From assembly GCA_904502245.1 (NCBI GenBank), contig CAJGDN010000001.1:1-56729 (forward strand): a DNA stretch of 56,729 nt, given 5' to 3'. This DNA is from an uncultured Alphaproteobacteria bacterium (GTDB lineage: Bacteria; Pseudomonadota; Alphaproteobacteria; Rs-D84). A program made the translations under genes and the position numbers. Positions 24,337 through 32,983 of this stretch are shown in pieces. Positions within the stretch are counted from its first letter, which is position 1; each line of letters starts with the position of its first letter. Below the pieces are notes generated by a model. That model was not told where the DNA came from, did not search any database, and saw nothing but the letters and a program-made list of their open reading frames with translations.

Positions 24337-24407
24337 ATTAAAATTTATGTGCTACGAATTAATCCATAGGAAAGAATTTTTATCTTAAACTTAGAAAAGG
24401 AGTGGCT

Positions 24408-27400
24408 ATGTCCAATAACAAACACTTTGCGGACCTGTTGAAAGTCTGCAGTATTTTGCCAGCCTTGGCGATTATGCCGGCAATGGCAGAGGTTCCAACT
24501 GTATCTGAGGTTGGGGTTGTAACAGGTAGTGGTTCTGGGGAAGTGTTGACACAGGCGATGTATTTTAATCCAGAAAAAGATATAATTTTTGAAAATGCTT
24601 TTTTTTCTGGGAATAAGAACACCAATGTATCTGGAAACGAAGCGTTTGGAACGGTTGTTTTTTCTAATATTGACTCGACTTTAACTTTTAACAATGTTAA
24701 ATTTGAGAATAATGAGAATGCGTATGTTGGTGGTGCAATAGCGAATTTTAAGGATGCTAAGTTTGTTGTAAATAATTCAAAGTTTATTGGAAATCATGCC
24801 CATTATGACGGTGGTGCAATTGGGAATTATGGTGGTTTGGTAATCAAAGATTCTTTGTTTGAAGGAAATACCGCTGATTATGATTATAATGAAGAAACAA
24901 AAGATTGGTCAATTGTTGTAGAAGATTCGACAGCGATTGGTGGTGGTGCGATTTCATTGGGGTCTATATCGCAAACGACCGTTGGTTCTATATTAGGGAC
25001 AACTTTTAAAAATAATAAATCTGGGACATATGGTGGTGCAATTGGTACGCGTTTTGCGCAGAAGAACAGTAATGCTGCTAAGTTAGATATTGAGGCAACG
25101 TTTGTTGGTAATGAGGCACTTAAAGATGGTGGTGCCATTTATAATACTTTTTATGAAGATAATGGGTTAGGCAAGGGTAATGGTGTTACAGTTGCGGGTG
25201 TCTTTGAAAACAATAAAGCTGGTCGTTATGGTGGTGCAATCTATAATGATGGGCGTCATGATATAAATGGCAAGGGTGGTGTTATGACGATTAACACATC
25301 TGTTTTTGAAGATAATCAGGCGAATTTAGCAAATGGTTACGGCGGTGCTGTCTTTAATTACTATGGTGATATGACAATTCAGGGCACTGCAGACAAGCGT
25401 GTTGTGTTTGAAGATAATATAGCATATGTTGGTGGGGCTTTCTCGGATATGCAGGTGACAAAAGATAATTCAGGTTTGGTGTCTAAAACAACAATTAAGC
25501 ATGCGTTATTTGAAGAAAATCATACAACGGCTGACGCAGGTGCTGCGGGTTTCTTTGGTGATGTTGATATAGAAGATGTTATTTTCCGTGAAAATACCGC
25601 TGCGATTGATTTTGATGGTAAAAAGGCATTGTTGAATGAATCTGATGGCGGTGGTGCGGTTCAGGTTGGTGGAACAGCAAATGTGACAATGAAGGATGTT
25701 ATGTTTGTTGAAAATGAATCTGGTGCACGTGGTGGTGCGATTTCCGCGCGTCATGGAACGAATTATACCCTGGATATTGATACGGCCGTATTTACAGCGA
25801 ACAAGTCTGGTAATTATGGTGGTGGTATCGCCAATGTTTATGGTGGAACAGTTGATATGAACGATGTTCAGTTTGTATCAAATAGTGCAGCCAAGGCAGG
25901 TGGGGCAATCTATAATGGTATTGATAAGAACTATGGTGTCCCTGGTGGCGTGATGTCAACAAATCATGGTGTCCTGAATCTGAGTGGAAATAATGTGTTT
26001 TCAGGTAACACTGCCGGTGAAAAGGGTGGCGCTATCTATAATGATGGTGGCATTATCACAATGTCGGGAAATAATACATTTGTAAATAATTTTGCAGGAA
26101 AGGGCTTGAATGATATTTACAATGATGGTGAACTGAATATTGTAGATGGTACGACCACGATTGGTGGTGGTATTTTGGGTAATGGTACGCTGACATTGGC
26201 GCAAGGTGCCACGTTGGATATTGGTAATTCTACGATTAAGCAAGGTGCGATTACTATTGAAGGTACAGTCACATTGTCTGTTTTGAGTAATCGTTCGTAT
26301 GGTCGTTTGCTTGCTGATGAAGGTTTGTTGAATATTAAGGATACGGCAGAATTGCAATTGTCTGTTGGTGGTGTTGGGGAATATGATATCTTTGATGGCA
26401 ATATTGCAAAGTTCAGCAAGATAACCTATGGTGATTCTTATTTGGTTGAAGAGTTGGATAATGGTGTTATCAAAGTCACAACAAAATCTGTTGAAGATTT
26501 GGCGGCAGATACCGGTTTGACAACACAGGCAGCGGGTGTGGTTGCATCATTGGCGAATTCACACAGTGATAAAATGCAAAATATCTCGTTGGTATTGCAG
26601 GAAATCTTGAATTCTGGCAATACGGAATTGGTTGAACAGGAATCCAAAAAACTGAATCCAGAAGACAAACCAGTTGCACAGTCGATTGCATCATCTGTTC
26701 AGAATCAGGTGCTGTCTTTGGCGTCTGGGCGTATGTCCGGCGGTGTAGCGATGGGACGTGCCGGTGGTGATACGGCCCAGGAAAATGGTTTCTGGATGCA
26801 TGGTTTGTTTAACAAATCAAAATTGGACGATCAATTCCATGGGTATACACGTGGTGTCGCATTTGGTATGGATACAGTAATTGATGGCAAATACACATTG
26901 GGTGGTGGTTTGGCGTTCAATAATTCTGATGTTCATTCTGATGGTCGTGGACATACAGATATCGACAGCAAGACATTGTTTGTCTATGGTCAGTATAAAC
27001 CAAATAAATGGTTCGCAAATTTGGCGCTGACATATACTATGTCTGAATATGATGAAGAAACAAACATTTTAAACACAAAAATTAATGATGTGTATGACGT
27101 TGATTCATATGGTGCACAAATCATGACAGGTTATGATTTTGCAACAGGTATTACAACCGATGCTGGTTTACGTTATCTGCATATTGCCCAGGATGAATAC
27201 ACCAAAGAAACAGGCGCCAAGGTTGCAGCAGTAGATACAGATTTGTTGACAGCTGTTGCAGGTCTGAAATATGCGTTCGCAATTGAAAATGATTGGGCTG
27301 TAAAACTGCAACCAGAATTGCGTGCAGCATTGACATATGACCTGATTAGCGAAGCTGATGCCGCTGTTGTTGATATGCCAGGGGTTGCATCATATAAGGT

Positions 27401-27554
27401 CGCGGGTGAACAGATGAACCGTTTGGGCGGTGAATTTGGTATCGGTTTGACTGCAGACTATAAAGGTTTGAAAGTCACATTGATGTATGATTTGGATCTG
27501 CACAAGGATTATACATCACAGACTGGTATGTTGAAATTCCGCAGTCAGTTCTAA
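24408..27554 (+). CDS. Polymorphic-membrane-protein-like autotransporter
   Basis: A type V secreted surface protein, 1048 aa. The signal peptide covers residues 1-27 (ending AMAEV). The passenger (about 40-600) is built from some 15 repeats combining FxxN with GGAI (for example FEGNTA, FENNKAGRYGGAIYNDG). This is the pattern of chlamydial Pmp proteins and predicts a long beta-helix. A helical linker (about 690-770) leads into an autotransporter beta-domain of about 270 residues (from FWMHGLFNKSKLDDQ), ending in the expected aromatic residue (LKFRSQF). ATG 24408 follows AAGGAG by five bases; GTG 24402 overlaps that site. Chlamydial homologues act as adhesins; adhesion here is inference. Confidence 0.92.
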   Translation: MSNNKHFADLLKVCSILPALAIMPAMAEVPTVSEVGVVTGSGSGEVLTQAMYFNPEKDIIFENAFFSGNKNTNVSGNEAFGTVVFSNIDSTLTFNNVKFENNENAYVGGAIANFKDAKFVVNNSKFIGNHAHYDGGAIGNYGGLVIKDSLFEGNTADYDYNEETKDWSIVVEDSTAIGGGAISLGSISQTTVGSILGTTFKNNKSGTYGGAIGTRFAQKNSNAAKLDIEATFVGNEALKDGGAIYNTFYEDNGLGKGNGVTVAGVFENNKAGRYGGAIYNDGRHDINGKGGVMTINTSVFEDNQANLANGYGGAVFNYYGDMTIQGTADKRVVFEDNIAYVGGAFSDMQVTKDNSGLVSKTTIKHALFEENHTTADAGAAGFFGDVDIEDVIFRENTAAIDFDGKKALLNESDGGGAVQVGGTANVTMKDVMFVENESGARGGAISARHGTNYTLDIDTAVFTANKSGNYGGGIANVYGGTVDMNDVQFVSNSAAKAGGAIYNGIDKNYGVPGGVMSTNHGVLNLSGNNVFSGNTAGEKGGAIYNDGGIITMSGNNTFVNNFAGKGLNDIYNDGELNIVDGTTTIGGGILGNGTLTLAQGATLDIGNSTIKQGAITIEGTVTLSVLSNRSYGRLLADEGLLNIKDTAELQLSVGGVGEYDIFDGNIAKFSKITYGDSYLVEELDNGVIKVTTKSVEDLAADTGLTTQAAGVVASLANSHSDKMQNISLVLQEILNSGNTELVEQESKKLNPEDKPVAQSIASSVQNQVLSLASGRMSGGVAMGRAGGDTAQENGFWMHGLFNKSKLDDQFHGYTRGVAFGMDTVIDGKYTLGGGLAFNNSDVHSDGRGHTDIDSKTLFVYGQYKPNKWFANLALTYTMSEYDEETNILNTKINDVYDVDSYGAQIMTGYDFATGITTDAGLRYLHIAQDEYTKETGAKVAAVDTDLLTAVAGLKYAFAIENDWAVKLQPELRAALTYDLISEADAAVVDMPGVASYKVAGEQMNRLGGEFGIGLTADYKGLKVTLMYDLDLHKDYTSQTGMLKFRSQF

Positions 27555-27574
27555 AAAAAAAGTGCGAAATAAGA

Positions 27575-27601
27575 ATCCCCGCCGATTGGCGGGGATTTTT
27601 T
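27575..27601. terminator. Terminator shared by the autotransporter and the 35-aa gene
   Basis: AATCCCCGCC / GGCGGGGATT with a short loop. T-run on the plus strand for the autotransporter. The 35-aa minus-strand gene ends at 27600, inside the same hairpin. Confidence 0.9.
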
Positions 27602-27707
27602 ATTTGTCACAATTTTTTTTGTTGCAGTCGGCTTTTTTATCGCACATATCGTTATTCATATTAGAACAGTTTTTGCATTTACAGCCTTTGTTTTCTGTTT
27701 TTGACAT
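27600..27707 (-). CDS. Cys/Lys/Asn-rich mini-protein, 35 aa
   Basis: A 35-residue frame with six cysteines at positions 9, 11, 14, 22, 28 and 33 (KGCKCKNCSN, then DMCDKK, ADCNKK, NCDK). It also has 9 Lys and no signal peptide or aromatic residues. An AAAGGAA site lies four to five bases before the ATG. The CxCxxC spacing recalls metallothioneins and other metal-binding mini-proteins, but no known family is matched. It is too short for ordinary gene callers. Codons alternate between AAA/AAC/AAT and TGT/TGC in a regular way, as in a real gene. Placed between an autotransporter and tRNA-Pro. Confidence 0.65.
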   Translation of the reverse strand: MSKTENKGCKCKNCSNMNNDMCDKKADCNKKNCDK

Positions 27708-27854
27708 TTTGTTTCCTTTTGTTGTTTATGTTTATTTGATTTAGTCCGGACGTATTAATAATATATTGCCATGGGGTGCCAGGACAATACGTGCCTTTTC
27801 CTAAAAAAAGTATTTGTATTTTTTTAAAGGCTGAATTATTATGTCTGGCGTTGT

Positions 27855-27931
27855 CGGGGTGTAGCTCAGCCTGGTAGAGTACTTGCATGGGGTGCAAGGG
27901 GTCGCAGGTTCGAATCCTGTCACCCCGACCA
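27855..27931 (+). tRNA. tRNA-Pro (anticodon GGG)
   Basis: A 77-nt tRNA with perfect CGGGGTG/CACCCCG acceptor stem, D-arm GTAGCTCAGCCTGGTAGAG, anticodon arm CTTGC-ATGGGGT-GCAAG giving GGG (reads CCC/CCU), T-loop GTTCGAATC and encoded CCA. A terminator follows at 27941. The reverse-strand frame across it is the familiar spurious translation of a tRNA. Confidence 0.97.
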
Positions 27932-27940
27932 TAAGAATTT

Positions 27941-27966
27941 AAACGGGCAAATGGCCCGTTTTTTAT
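27941..27966 (+). terminator. Terminator of tRNA-Pro
   Basis: AACGGGC / GCCCGTT stem then six T. Confidence 0.9.
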
Positions 27967-28039
27967 ATGTTTGACATTCGATAAAACATGGTGTATTTTT
28001 TGTATGAAAAAATAATTTGTCAAGCGCTTAGGGTTAAAA

Positions 28040-28876
28040 ATGGTAAAAAGTGAATATTTAAATCCAGAGTTTATGTATAAATTTATAAATTCTTGGTGTA
28101 AAGCTGATAATTGGATATTGTATGATTTTACGTTTGGTAAGTTAAAGTACAAAGGGCGTATCAGACCATTGGTCTTTAGAAATCGTCACGGATATAATAT
28201 GGTGTACAGATTTAAAATCTATAAGTTGCCAGATGGTGTCAGTATGCCTGCCTGTGTGCGTGACCAAGATTTAGAAGAAAAGTTAGATTGGCGTGATGTT
28301 TATTTTGATATAATGAACGAAACGCTTGTGGAACATGATGACAGGGTTTTGTCTTTTTATGAATTTCCAGAGTCCTTTAAATTGGAAGATCGACAATTTA
28401 ATGCGGTCTATCACAACTCAAACGTTTTAACCTCTTGTTATGGTGGTGCACGTAATTGTAAAACTTTGCGGGATTATATGCAGACTATGGGTATAAAAGC
28501 ACAAAACTTGTTTGATATAAACAGTTTGCTTTGTAATATTCTTCCAAAAAAACAACAGGAATTGTTTCCTTTGCGTTTCTTTTTTAAGTCGGGGCAGGAT
28601 GCAACAAAAAATATTAGAAATATTTTGAATGCCTTGCATGACTGCAAAGATTTTATTCGGTTGGAACGTGAATGGTCTGTCTATGTAATTCATAAGCAGG
28701 ATAAGGACTTTTTCAGATTACCTATTCATAATCCAGAAATTCCAATTTGTTATGTTGATGATACGGCAGATAATGTTGGTGCGACAACACAGGATTTGTT
28801 CGCAAAGTCGTCTTTTAATGCTGCGTTGAATATTAATGATTATTTTAAAAAATTATCTAAATATGGGCAAAGATGA
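28040..28876 (+). CDS. Hypothetical protein, 278 aa
   Basis: No family recognised. The protein is soluble by composition: no signal peptide, no membrane segment, many aromatic residues (Tyr/Phe/Trp) and seven cysteines scattered without motif. The middle contains a helical region (LLCNILPKKQQELFPLRFFF) and the end is Asn/Lys-rich. A GGG site lies seven bases before the ATG. It is the first gene after tRNA-Pro and is followed after 19 bases by another unknown gene in the same direction, so the two probably form an operon. Both are AT-rich with orphan-like composition, which would fit acquired DNA next to a tRNA; that is inference. Confidence 0.6.
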   Translation: MVKSEYLNPEFMYKFINSWCKADNWILYDFTFGKLKYKGRIRPLVFRNRHGYNMVYRFKIYKLPDGVSMPACVRDQDLEEKLDWRDVYFDIMNETLVEHDDRVLSFYEFPESFKLEDRQFNAVYHNSNVLTSCYGGARNCKTLRDYMQTMGIKAQNLFDINSLLCNILPKKQQELFPLRFFFKSGQDATKNIRNILNALHDCKDFIRLEREWSVYVIHKQDKDFFRLPIHNPEIPICYVDDTADNVGATTQDLFAKSSFNAALNINDYFKKLSKYGQR

Positions 28877-28895
28877 TTTAGGTGTGGTCGTTTAG

Positions 28896-29627
28896 ATGAT
28901 TAAAAATGGTGATTTGTTTACAGTTAATGATTTAAAAGATTCTGTGCATCAGGTTACGGATGTTGACTGGCGTTGTATTAAGAACGCACGGATGTCACCC
29001 CAGGAATATGCAAATAAAAATATCGAGTTGTATCAAGATATAAAATCCAGCGCAGTTGTTTTGGATAATAGTTTGCGTGACGCAGGATTCCGTACAACAT
29101 ATAAATTTTCATATAATTATAATATTCCAGGGTTAACCAGCGATGAAATTGTTAATGATGCATATAAATTAGAATTTATCTATAAGATTGCATGTCAATA
29201 TATTCAACAGAAAAATCGATTCCCCGGTGCCACGATTTTTGATAATGCAGCACGTGTGTCTTATTATTATGCGCAATATATTTGGGCGGCGAATCCGTCT
29301 GTTCGATTTGATTATCCAGAAAGACTTGAAATATATCGCGATTGGGGACGTGTTTTATGTTTTTTGTTGGGGGTTGGTTTTAAATTTCATCCGTGTGATG
29401 TATACGAATTCGTAATTCGATTTAATAATTCAAATTTAAACGCAACAGAATTACAGGCAGAACGTCGAAAACAACAGGCTTTCAAGGACTGGTGTGCGTG
29501 TCGGGGTGTTGATACCGGATGTTTAGTTTTGTCTGATGCGCATCGTGATAAATTGCGCAAAATTATAAATAAAACTGATGTGCCGTATTTTTTGCAATTG
29601 TTGTCGGTGCCATTTAAAAAGCGTTAG
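28896..29627 (+). CDS. Hypothetical protein, 243 aa
   Basis: Not recognised. The cytoplasmic-looking protein has a helical N-terminal half (VTDVDWRCIKNARMSPQEYANKNIELYQDIK), a central Tyr-rich stretch, and a basic region (ELQAERRKQQAFKDWCACRGVD) before its end. No catalytic or DNA-binding motif stands out. The ATG is about 15 bases from a weak AGG, so translation may depend on the upstream gene 19 bases away. Its stop overlaps that of the convergent membrane-anchored protein by four bases, which leaves no room for a separate terminator. Confidence 0.58.
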   Translation: MIKNGDLFTVNDLKDSVHQVTDVDWRCIKNARMSPQEYANKNIELYQDIKSSAVVLDNSLRDAGFRTTYKFSYNYNIPGLTSDEIVNDAYKLEFIYKIACQYIQQKNRFPGATIFDNAARVSYYYAQYIWAANPSVRFDYPERLEIYRDWGRVLCFLLGVGFKFHPCDVYEFVIRFNNSNLNATELQAERRKQQAFKDWCACRGVDTGCLVLSDAHRDKLRKIINKTDVPYFLQLLSVPFKKR

Positions 29628-30091
29628 TTTTCGGGTTGCGTGGGTGCGCAATTTTCAGAGATTAAATCATTAATATGTATTTTCATGGCGTATGCGCGCG
29701 CAGCAGGTACGGCGCATGGATCACAATCTTGTCTGATTTGACCGGCGTGGCATGTGAATGCAATGTCTTCGCATATACCGTAAGTTTGGCTTTTAAATGG
29801 TTGATTAAGGTAGTTTGTGGCAATTACCCAGTATTTTTCGGGAACTGCACGTGGGTTTAGTGTCCACATTTGTGTAACGATTTCGTTTACGCGTTGGACG
29901 CAGGGATCGCTGTTTTTTACATGAATTATGTTTTGCGATATGTTATTGGATGGTGTGTTGTTATTTCTGGTTATCATTATCCATGCGATTATTGATATAC
30001 ACAAACCTGTAACCAGAAATAATAAAATGTAATGTGCAATTGTAAATGCGCTGGTGTTCTGTTTGAATTTCTTTTCGACTTTTTTTGCCAT
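29624..30091 (-). CDS. Membrane-anchored periplasmic protein, 155 aa
   Basis: Family unknown. ATG 30091 gives a short Lys-rich cytoplasmic start (MAKKVEKKFKQ), one membrane segment (about residues 18-41, ILLFLVTGLCISIIAWIMI) and a periplasmic part of about 110 residues. That part has seven cysteines, including CEDIAFTCHAG and CDPC, so disulfides are likely. AAGG lies seven bases upstream of this ATG; the alternative start 12 codons earlier has no site. It is convergent with the orphan gene pair and divergent from corA. Confidence 0.65.
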   Translation of the reverse strand: MAKKVEKKFKQNTSAFTIAHYILLFLVTGLCISIIAWIMITRNNNTPSNNISQNIIHVKNSDPCVQRVNEIVTQMWTLNPRAVPEKYWVIATNYLNQPFKSQTYGICEDIAFTCHAGQIRQDCDPCAVPAARAYAMKIHINDLISENCAPTQPEN

Positions 30092-30227
30092 GATTTTGCC
30101 TTTTGGGTGTTGGTTAGATTTTAGCATGTGTATGGGGTAAAAAATATGGTTTTATATTCCCAGATTTTATTGATTTTTTTTTGTTATTGATTTAGACTGA
30201 TTGCAACAGAATCAAAAGGAGGATGCC

Positions 30228-31112
30228 ATGTTTATAACTGAAAAATTAAAGACATTCTCGTGGGTTAATGTTGGAAACCCTGATCATGAAGATTTTGAAA
30301 AATTGCAGAATGAATATAAAATTGATGAAGATACGATATCTGATATTTTGGATCCAGATGAACAGCCGCGCCTGGAAATCGAAGATGATTACAAGGTTAT
30401 AATTGTACGTTTCCCAATTATTAATCGCGAATCGGATACGTTGTGGCATACAGAACCGTTGTCTATTATTTATTCTGCGAATCGGGTTATTACGGTTTGT
30501 CGTAAAAGATGTGATTTGTTGGACAGAATAAAAAAATCTGAAAAGACGTCGCGTGAAGAATTTATCTTGAATATTATCTATTATATTGCGGAATCTTATC
30601 TGCGAATGTTAAAGGAATTGAATAAGCGTGTTGTTGCATCAAAACATGTGTTGTTGGAACGTATTCGTAAGAAAGAATTAATGGATTTGTTAGAAGTAGA
30701 AAACAGTTATACATTATATATGGCAGGTATTCGTGGTAATGTGGCAGTGCTAGATAAATTGGAAAAAGTACGTGGATTTGTAAAGACTGATGATGCACAA
30801 GAATTGGCTGAGGATGCACGGATTGAGTTGGCGCAGGCAACCGAAGTTGTGACATCATATAGTAAAATGTTGAAATCTATTAAGGAGACGTTCGAAAGTG
30901 TTATTAATATGGACTCAAATACGAACATTAATCGTTTGACCATGTGGAATATTATCTTGGTCGTGCCAACAGTGATAGTCGGATATTATGGAATGAATGT
31001 AGATTTGCCATTCGCAGAACATCAAGACGTCGCAACAGCAATATTTATATTTATTATGGTATTGTTGTTGGGGTTTGCGTTGTTTGGTTTGATACGTCGC
31101 AGGATTGTTTAA
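30228..31112 (+). CDS. corA: CorA-family magnesium transporter
   Basis: CorA is a pentameric inner-membrane channel for Mg2+ (and Co2+, Ni2+). The 294-aa protein has the cytoplasmic alpha/beta funnel (1-230), a long stalk helix, then two C-terminal membrane segments. The signature YGMN sits at 254-257 at the end of the first segment, and RRRIV forms the basic tail. ATG 30228 follows a strong AAAGGAGG by five bases; the nine-codon longer frame includes that site and is rejected. It is monocistronic, with terminator at 31117. Confidence 0.95.
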   Translation: MFITEKLKTFSWVNVGNPDHEDFEKLQNEYKIDEDTISDILDPDEQPRLEIEDDYKVIIVRFPIINRESDTLWHTEPLSIIYSANRVITVCRKRCDLLDRIKKSEKTSREEFILNIIYYIAESYLRMLKELNKRVVASKHVLLERIRKKELMDLLEVENSYTLYMAGIRGNVAVLDKLEKVRGFVKTDDAQELAEDARIELAQATEVVTSYSKMLKSIKETFESVINMDSNTNINRLTMWNIILVVPTVIVGYYGMNVDLPFAEHQDVATAIFIFIMVLLLGFALFGLIRRRIV

Positions 31113-31116
31113 AAAA

Positions 31117-31139
31117 AACGCCCGTTTGGGCGCTTTTTA
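31117..31139 (+). terminator. Terminator of corA
   Basis: CGCCC / GGGCG stem with A-run before and T-run after. It may also stop the convergent small gene ending at 31137. Confidence 0.85.
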
Positions 31140-31349
31140 TTTTGTTTTTTGTTTTGAAAATGCGTTGTTGATTTTATCGATACAATTAAAAAAAACATCG
31201 ATTATGCAATATTCGTTCAGGCGTTCTTCTTCGCGAATGCGTGCATATTCTTGTTTTTCTTCGGCATATTTTTTTAAACGTTCTTTCATTGTTGTGCCAG
31301 GAATATTAATGTTTGGGTCAGTTATTATTGGTCGTTTGTATTTTGACAT
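31137..31349 (-). CDS. Small hypothetical protein, 70 aa
   Basis: Unknown. The 70-aa protein has an N-terminal Pro/Asn/Ile segment (KRPIITDPNINIPGTT), a charged helix rich in Lys/Glu/Arg (about 20-48, EERLKKYAEEKQEYARIREEE-like) and a short hydrophobic C-terminal part. AAGGA lies about seven bases before the ATG. It begins 14 bases after the stop of the VirB11-like gene, so the two are probably cotranscribed. The start in PxNIPGTT could be a docking peptide, but that is speculation. Confidence 0.62.
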   Translation of the reverse strand: MSKYKRPIITDPNINIPGTTMKERLKKYAEEKQEYARIREEERLNEYCIIDVFFNCIDKINNAFSKQKTK

Positions 31350-31363
31350 AATTTTTCCTTAAT

Positions 31364-32323
31364 TTATACTACTTCGGTTACTGCACGCAGTGCGCCATCG
31401 CGTGATAATTGTACAACACGAATTTTCTTTTTCATTTCGTTTATTAAATCTGTGCGGTCATATGCCGGTTGGGTATGCAAAATGCGATCTGCAAATGCGG
31501 CATAGGCGGCTTCTGCACTTTCGGCGTGGATTGTTGTATAGAAATGATCGTGACCAGTTCCTAACATTTCCCACAAAATTGCCGCGTTGTCGGTTGATAT
31601 TTCGCCCCCAATAATAACGTCGGGTGTCATGCGTACAACCAAATCCAGCAGGCGTGCGTAGTTAAAGTTATTAGACTGTTCCGTTCGTGACAGTATAAAG
31701 TGAACCCGATTCGCCTGGGGAACACGGATTTCGCGTGCGTCTTCGACAGTTATAACACGACTGTTTTTGTTAATCAATGTTAACATGTGATTTAAAAATG
31801 TTGTTTTCCCCGTAGCGGTTGCACCTGATATTAAAATCGGACTGCCGTCACTGATGGCTGTCATTAATCGGTCGTATGGATCGTCAGGGCGAATGTTTTC
31901 GCGTGGCTTTACCTTTAATAATTCTTGACCACGTTTCAGGTGATAGTTTTCAAAGCTGGTATCATGGGCGCCACCACCACGAATGTTTAATGCTACACCA
32001 CCGGTTATATCACGTTCGTCATATTGAACATTTGGACCAGCAATTGCAGTAAAGCGGTGATTGCCCGGCAGGGTAGCGTATACTACTGGTGTCCCATGAA
32101 TTGGATCAAATGGGCGTTCGTAGATATTTGCGACAGTATGTATCAGGTCAATCAGGTATTGTTTGCTTAATACTTCTGCCTGGTATGATACCCATGGTAC
32201 GCGTGCACCGTGCAGGCGCATCCATACTTCACCGGCGTGGTTAATTGCAATTTCTTCTACAAACGATGGTTTGTAAAATTCTTCCAGTGGTTTTAGTAAA
32301 GATTCAAGAACTATGTTTGACAT
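31364..32323 (-). CDS. VirB11/CpaF-type secretion ATPase
   Basis: A hexameric traffic ATPase of the VirB11/PulE group, which powers type IV secretion or pilus assembly from the cytoplasmic face of the inner membrane. The N-terminal domain (1-130) precedes Walker A GATATGKT (167-174), the Asp box ITVEDAREI, a Walker B-like VIIGGEIS and the His box GHDHFYTTIHAES. At 319 aa it matches VirB11 (about 340), not the larger CpaF. No other vir, tra or pilus gene lies in the window. ATG 32323 lies seven bases from a TAAAAT box with no ribosome-binding site, so the mRNA may be leaderless. Confidence 0.85.
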   Translation of the reverse strand: MSNIVLESLLKPLEEFYKPSFVEEIAINHAGEVWMRLHGARVPWVSYQAEVLSKQYLIDLIHTVANIYERPFDPIHGTPVVYATLPGNHRFTAIAGPNVQYDERDITGGVALNIRGGGAHDTSFENYHLKRGQELLKVKPRENIRPDDPYDRLMTAISDGSPILISGATATGKTTFLNHMLTLINKNSRVITVEDAREIRVPQANRVHFILSRTEQSNNFNYARLLDLVVRMTPDVIIGGEISTDNAAILWEMLGTGHDHFYTTIHAESAEAAYAAFADRILHTQPAYDRTDLINEMKKKIRVVQLSRDGALRAVTEVV

Positions 32324-32330
32324 TAAGGTA

Positions 32331-32359
32331 ATTTTACCATAAATCGTGACTTGAATCAA
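32331..32359 (-). promoter_or_regulatory. Promoter of the VirB11-like gene, leaderless start
   Basis: On the minus strand, TTGATT (32359-32354), 17-base spacer, TAAAAT (32336-32331), then seven bases to the ATG at 32323. Confidence 0.5.
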
Positions 32360-32401
32360 AAAGGTTTATTTGTTAAAATCAAAAAAAAGAGAGAAAAAGA
32401 T

Positions 32402-32962
32402 ATGAAAAAATCGTTTTTGTTTATGCTGTTGGGTGTTTTGGTTCTGGCAGGTTGTACCGGGATGGATGCACCATATAATGTCCAGGATTTTGCCCAAGGT
32501 GGTGAAGATGCACCATTGTATAATGAACGCACCAGTTCTTTTATGCAGTCTGATAATCAATATGCAAATATCGATTCGTATAAGCCAAAGACAGCCGAAG
32601 AAAAAGAAAGAAATTCAAATCGTTGGAACACTTCCCGTATGGAAACCCGTTGGCAGGAATACAAAGGTGCAATGGTTCGTGTCCAGATTTTGTTGGGAAA
32701 TACTGATTTAAGAGAAATGCGTTTGCGCTTGATGCAAAATGCAGATGGTATGGATATTGATGGCGATTCGCGGACTGTTTTGGCGGCGGTTGCAGATTAT
32801 GAAATGAAACGTGTTTGTGGACGTAATGCTGACAGTATTGTGATGGTGTATGATCAGCCGTCGTTTGATGCAATGCGTCCAACACCATATTTTGATTACA
32901 GAATAGAGGCTGAAGGTGCAACTATGCGCGAATATGGTTTCAGATGTGTTTACAATAATTAA
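32402..32962 (+). CDS. Hypothetical lipoprotein, 186 aa
   Basis: The signal peptide MKKSFLFMLLGVLVLAGC ends in a clear lipobox (LAGC, Cys18), so the protein is lipidated and should sit in the inner or outer membrane. The mature part is rich in charged residues and Met/Arg, with KRVCGRNADSIVMVYDQPSF and YGFRCVYNN near the end, which carry its two other cysteines. I recognise no family. ATG 32402 gives the signal peptide; the longer frame from 32351 would bury it. AGAGAGAA may serve as a weak ribosome-binding site. It is followed after 21 bases by another lipoprotein with an FKBP domain, so the two probably share a transcript. Confidence 0.78.
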   Translation: MKKSFLFMLLGVLVLAGCTGMDAPYNVQDFAQGGEDAPLYNERTSSFMQSDNQYANIDSYKPKTAEEKERNSNRWNTSRMETRWQEYKGAMVRVQILLGNTDLREMRLRLMQNADGMDIDGDSRTVLAAVADYEMKRVCGRNADSIVMVYDQPSFDAMRPTPYFDYRIEAEGATMREYGFRCVYNN

Positions 32963-32983
32963 CATAAGCAAAAGGAAAGAAAA

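Noticed and set aside
24017..24388. 123-codon plus-strand frame before the autotransporter
   Set aside because: Runs through two terminator-like hairpins with no ribosome-binding site; treated as a structured region.
24408..27554. Tandem DNA repeats in the autotransporter passenger
   Set aside because: The repeats are conserved at protein level but diverged at DNA level, as expected for a beta-helix.
27679..28152. 157-codon minus-strand frame across tRNA-Pro
   Set aside because: It reads through the tRNA with the familiar artefact RIRTCDPLHPMQ and lacks a ribosome-binding site.
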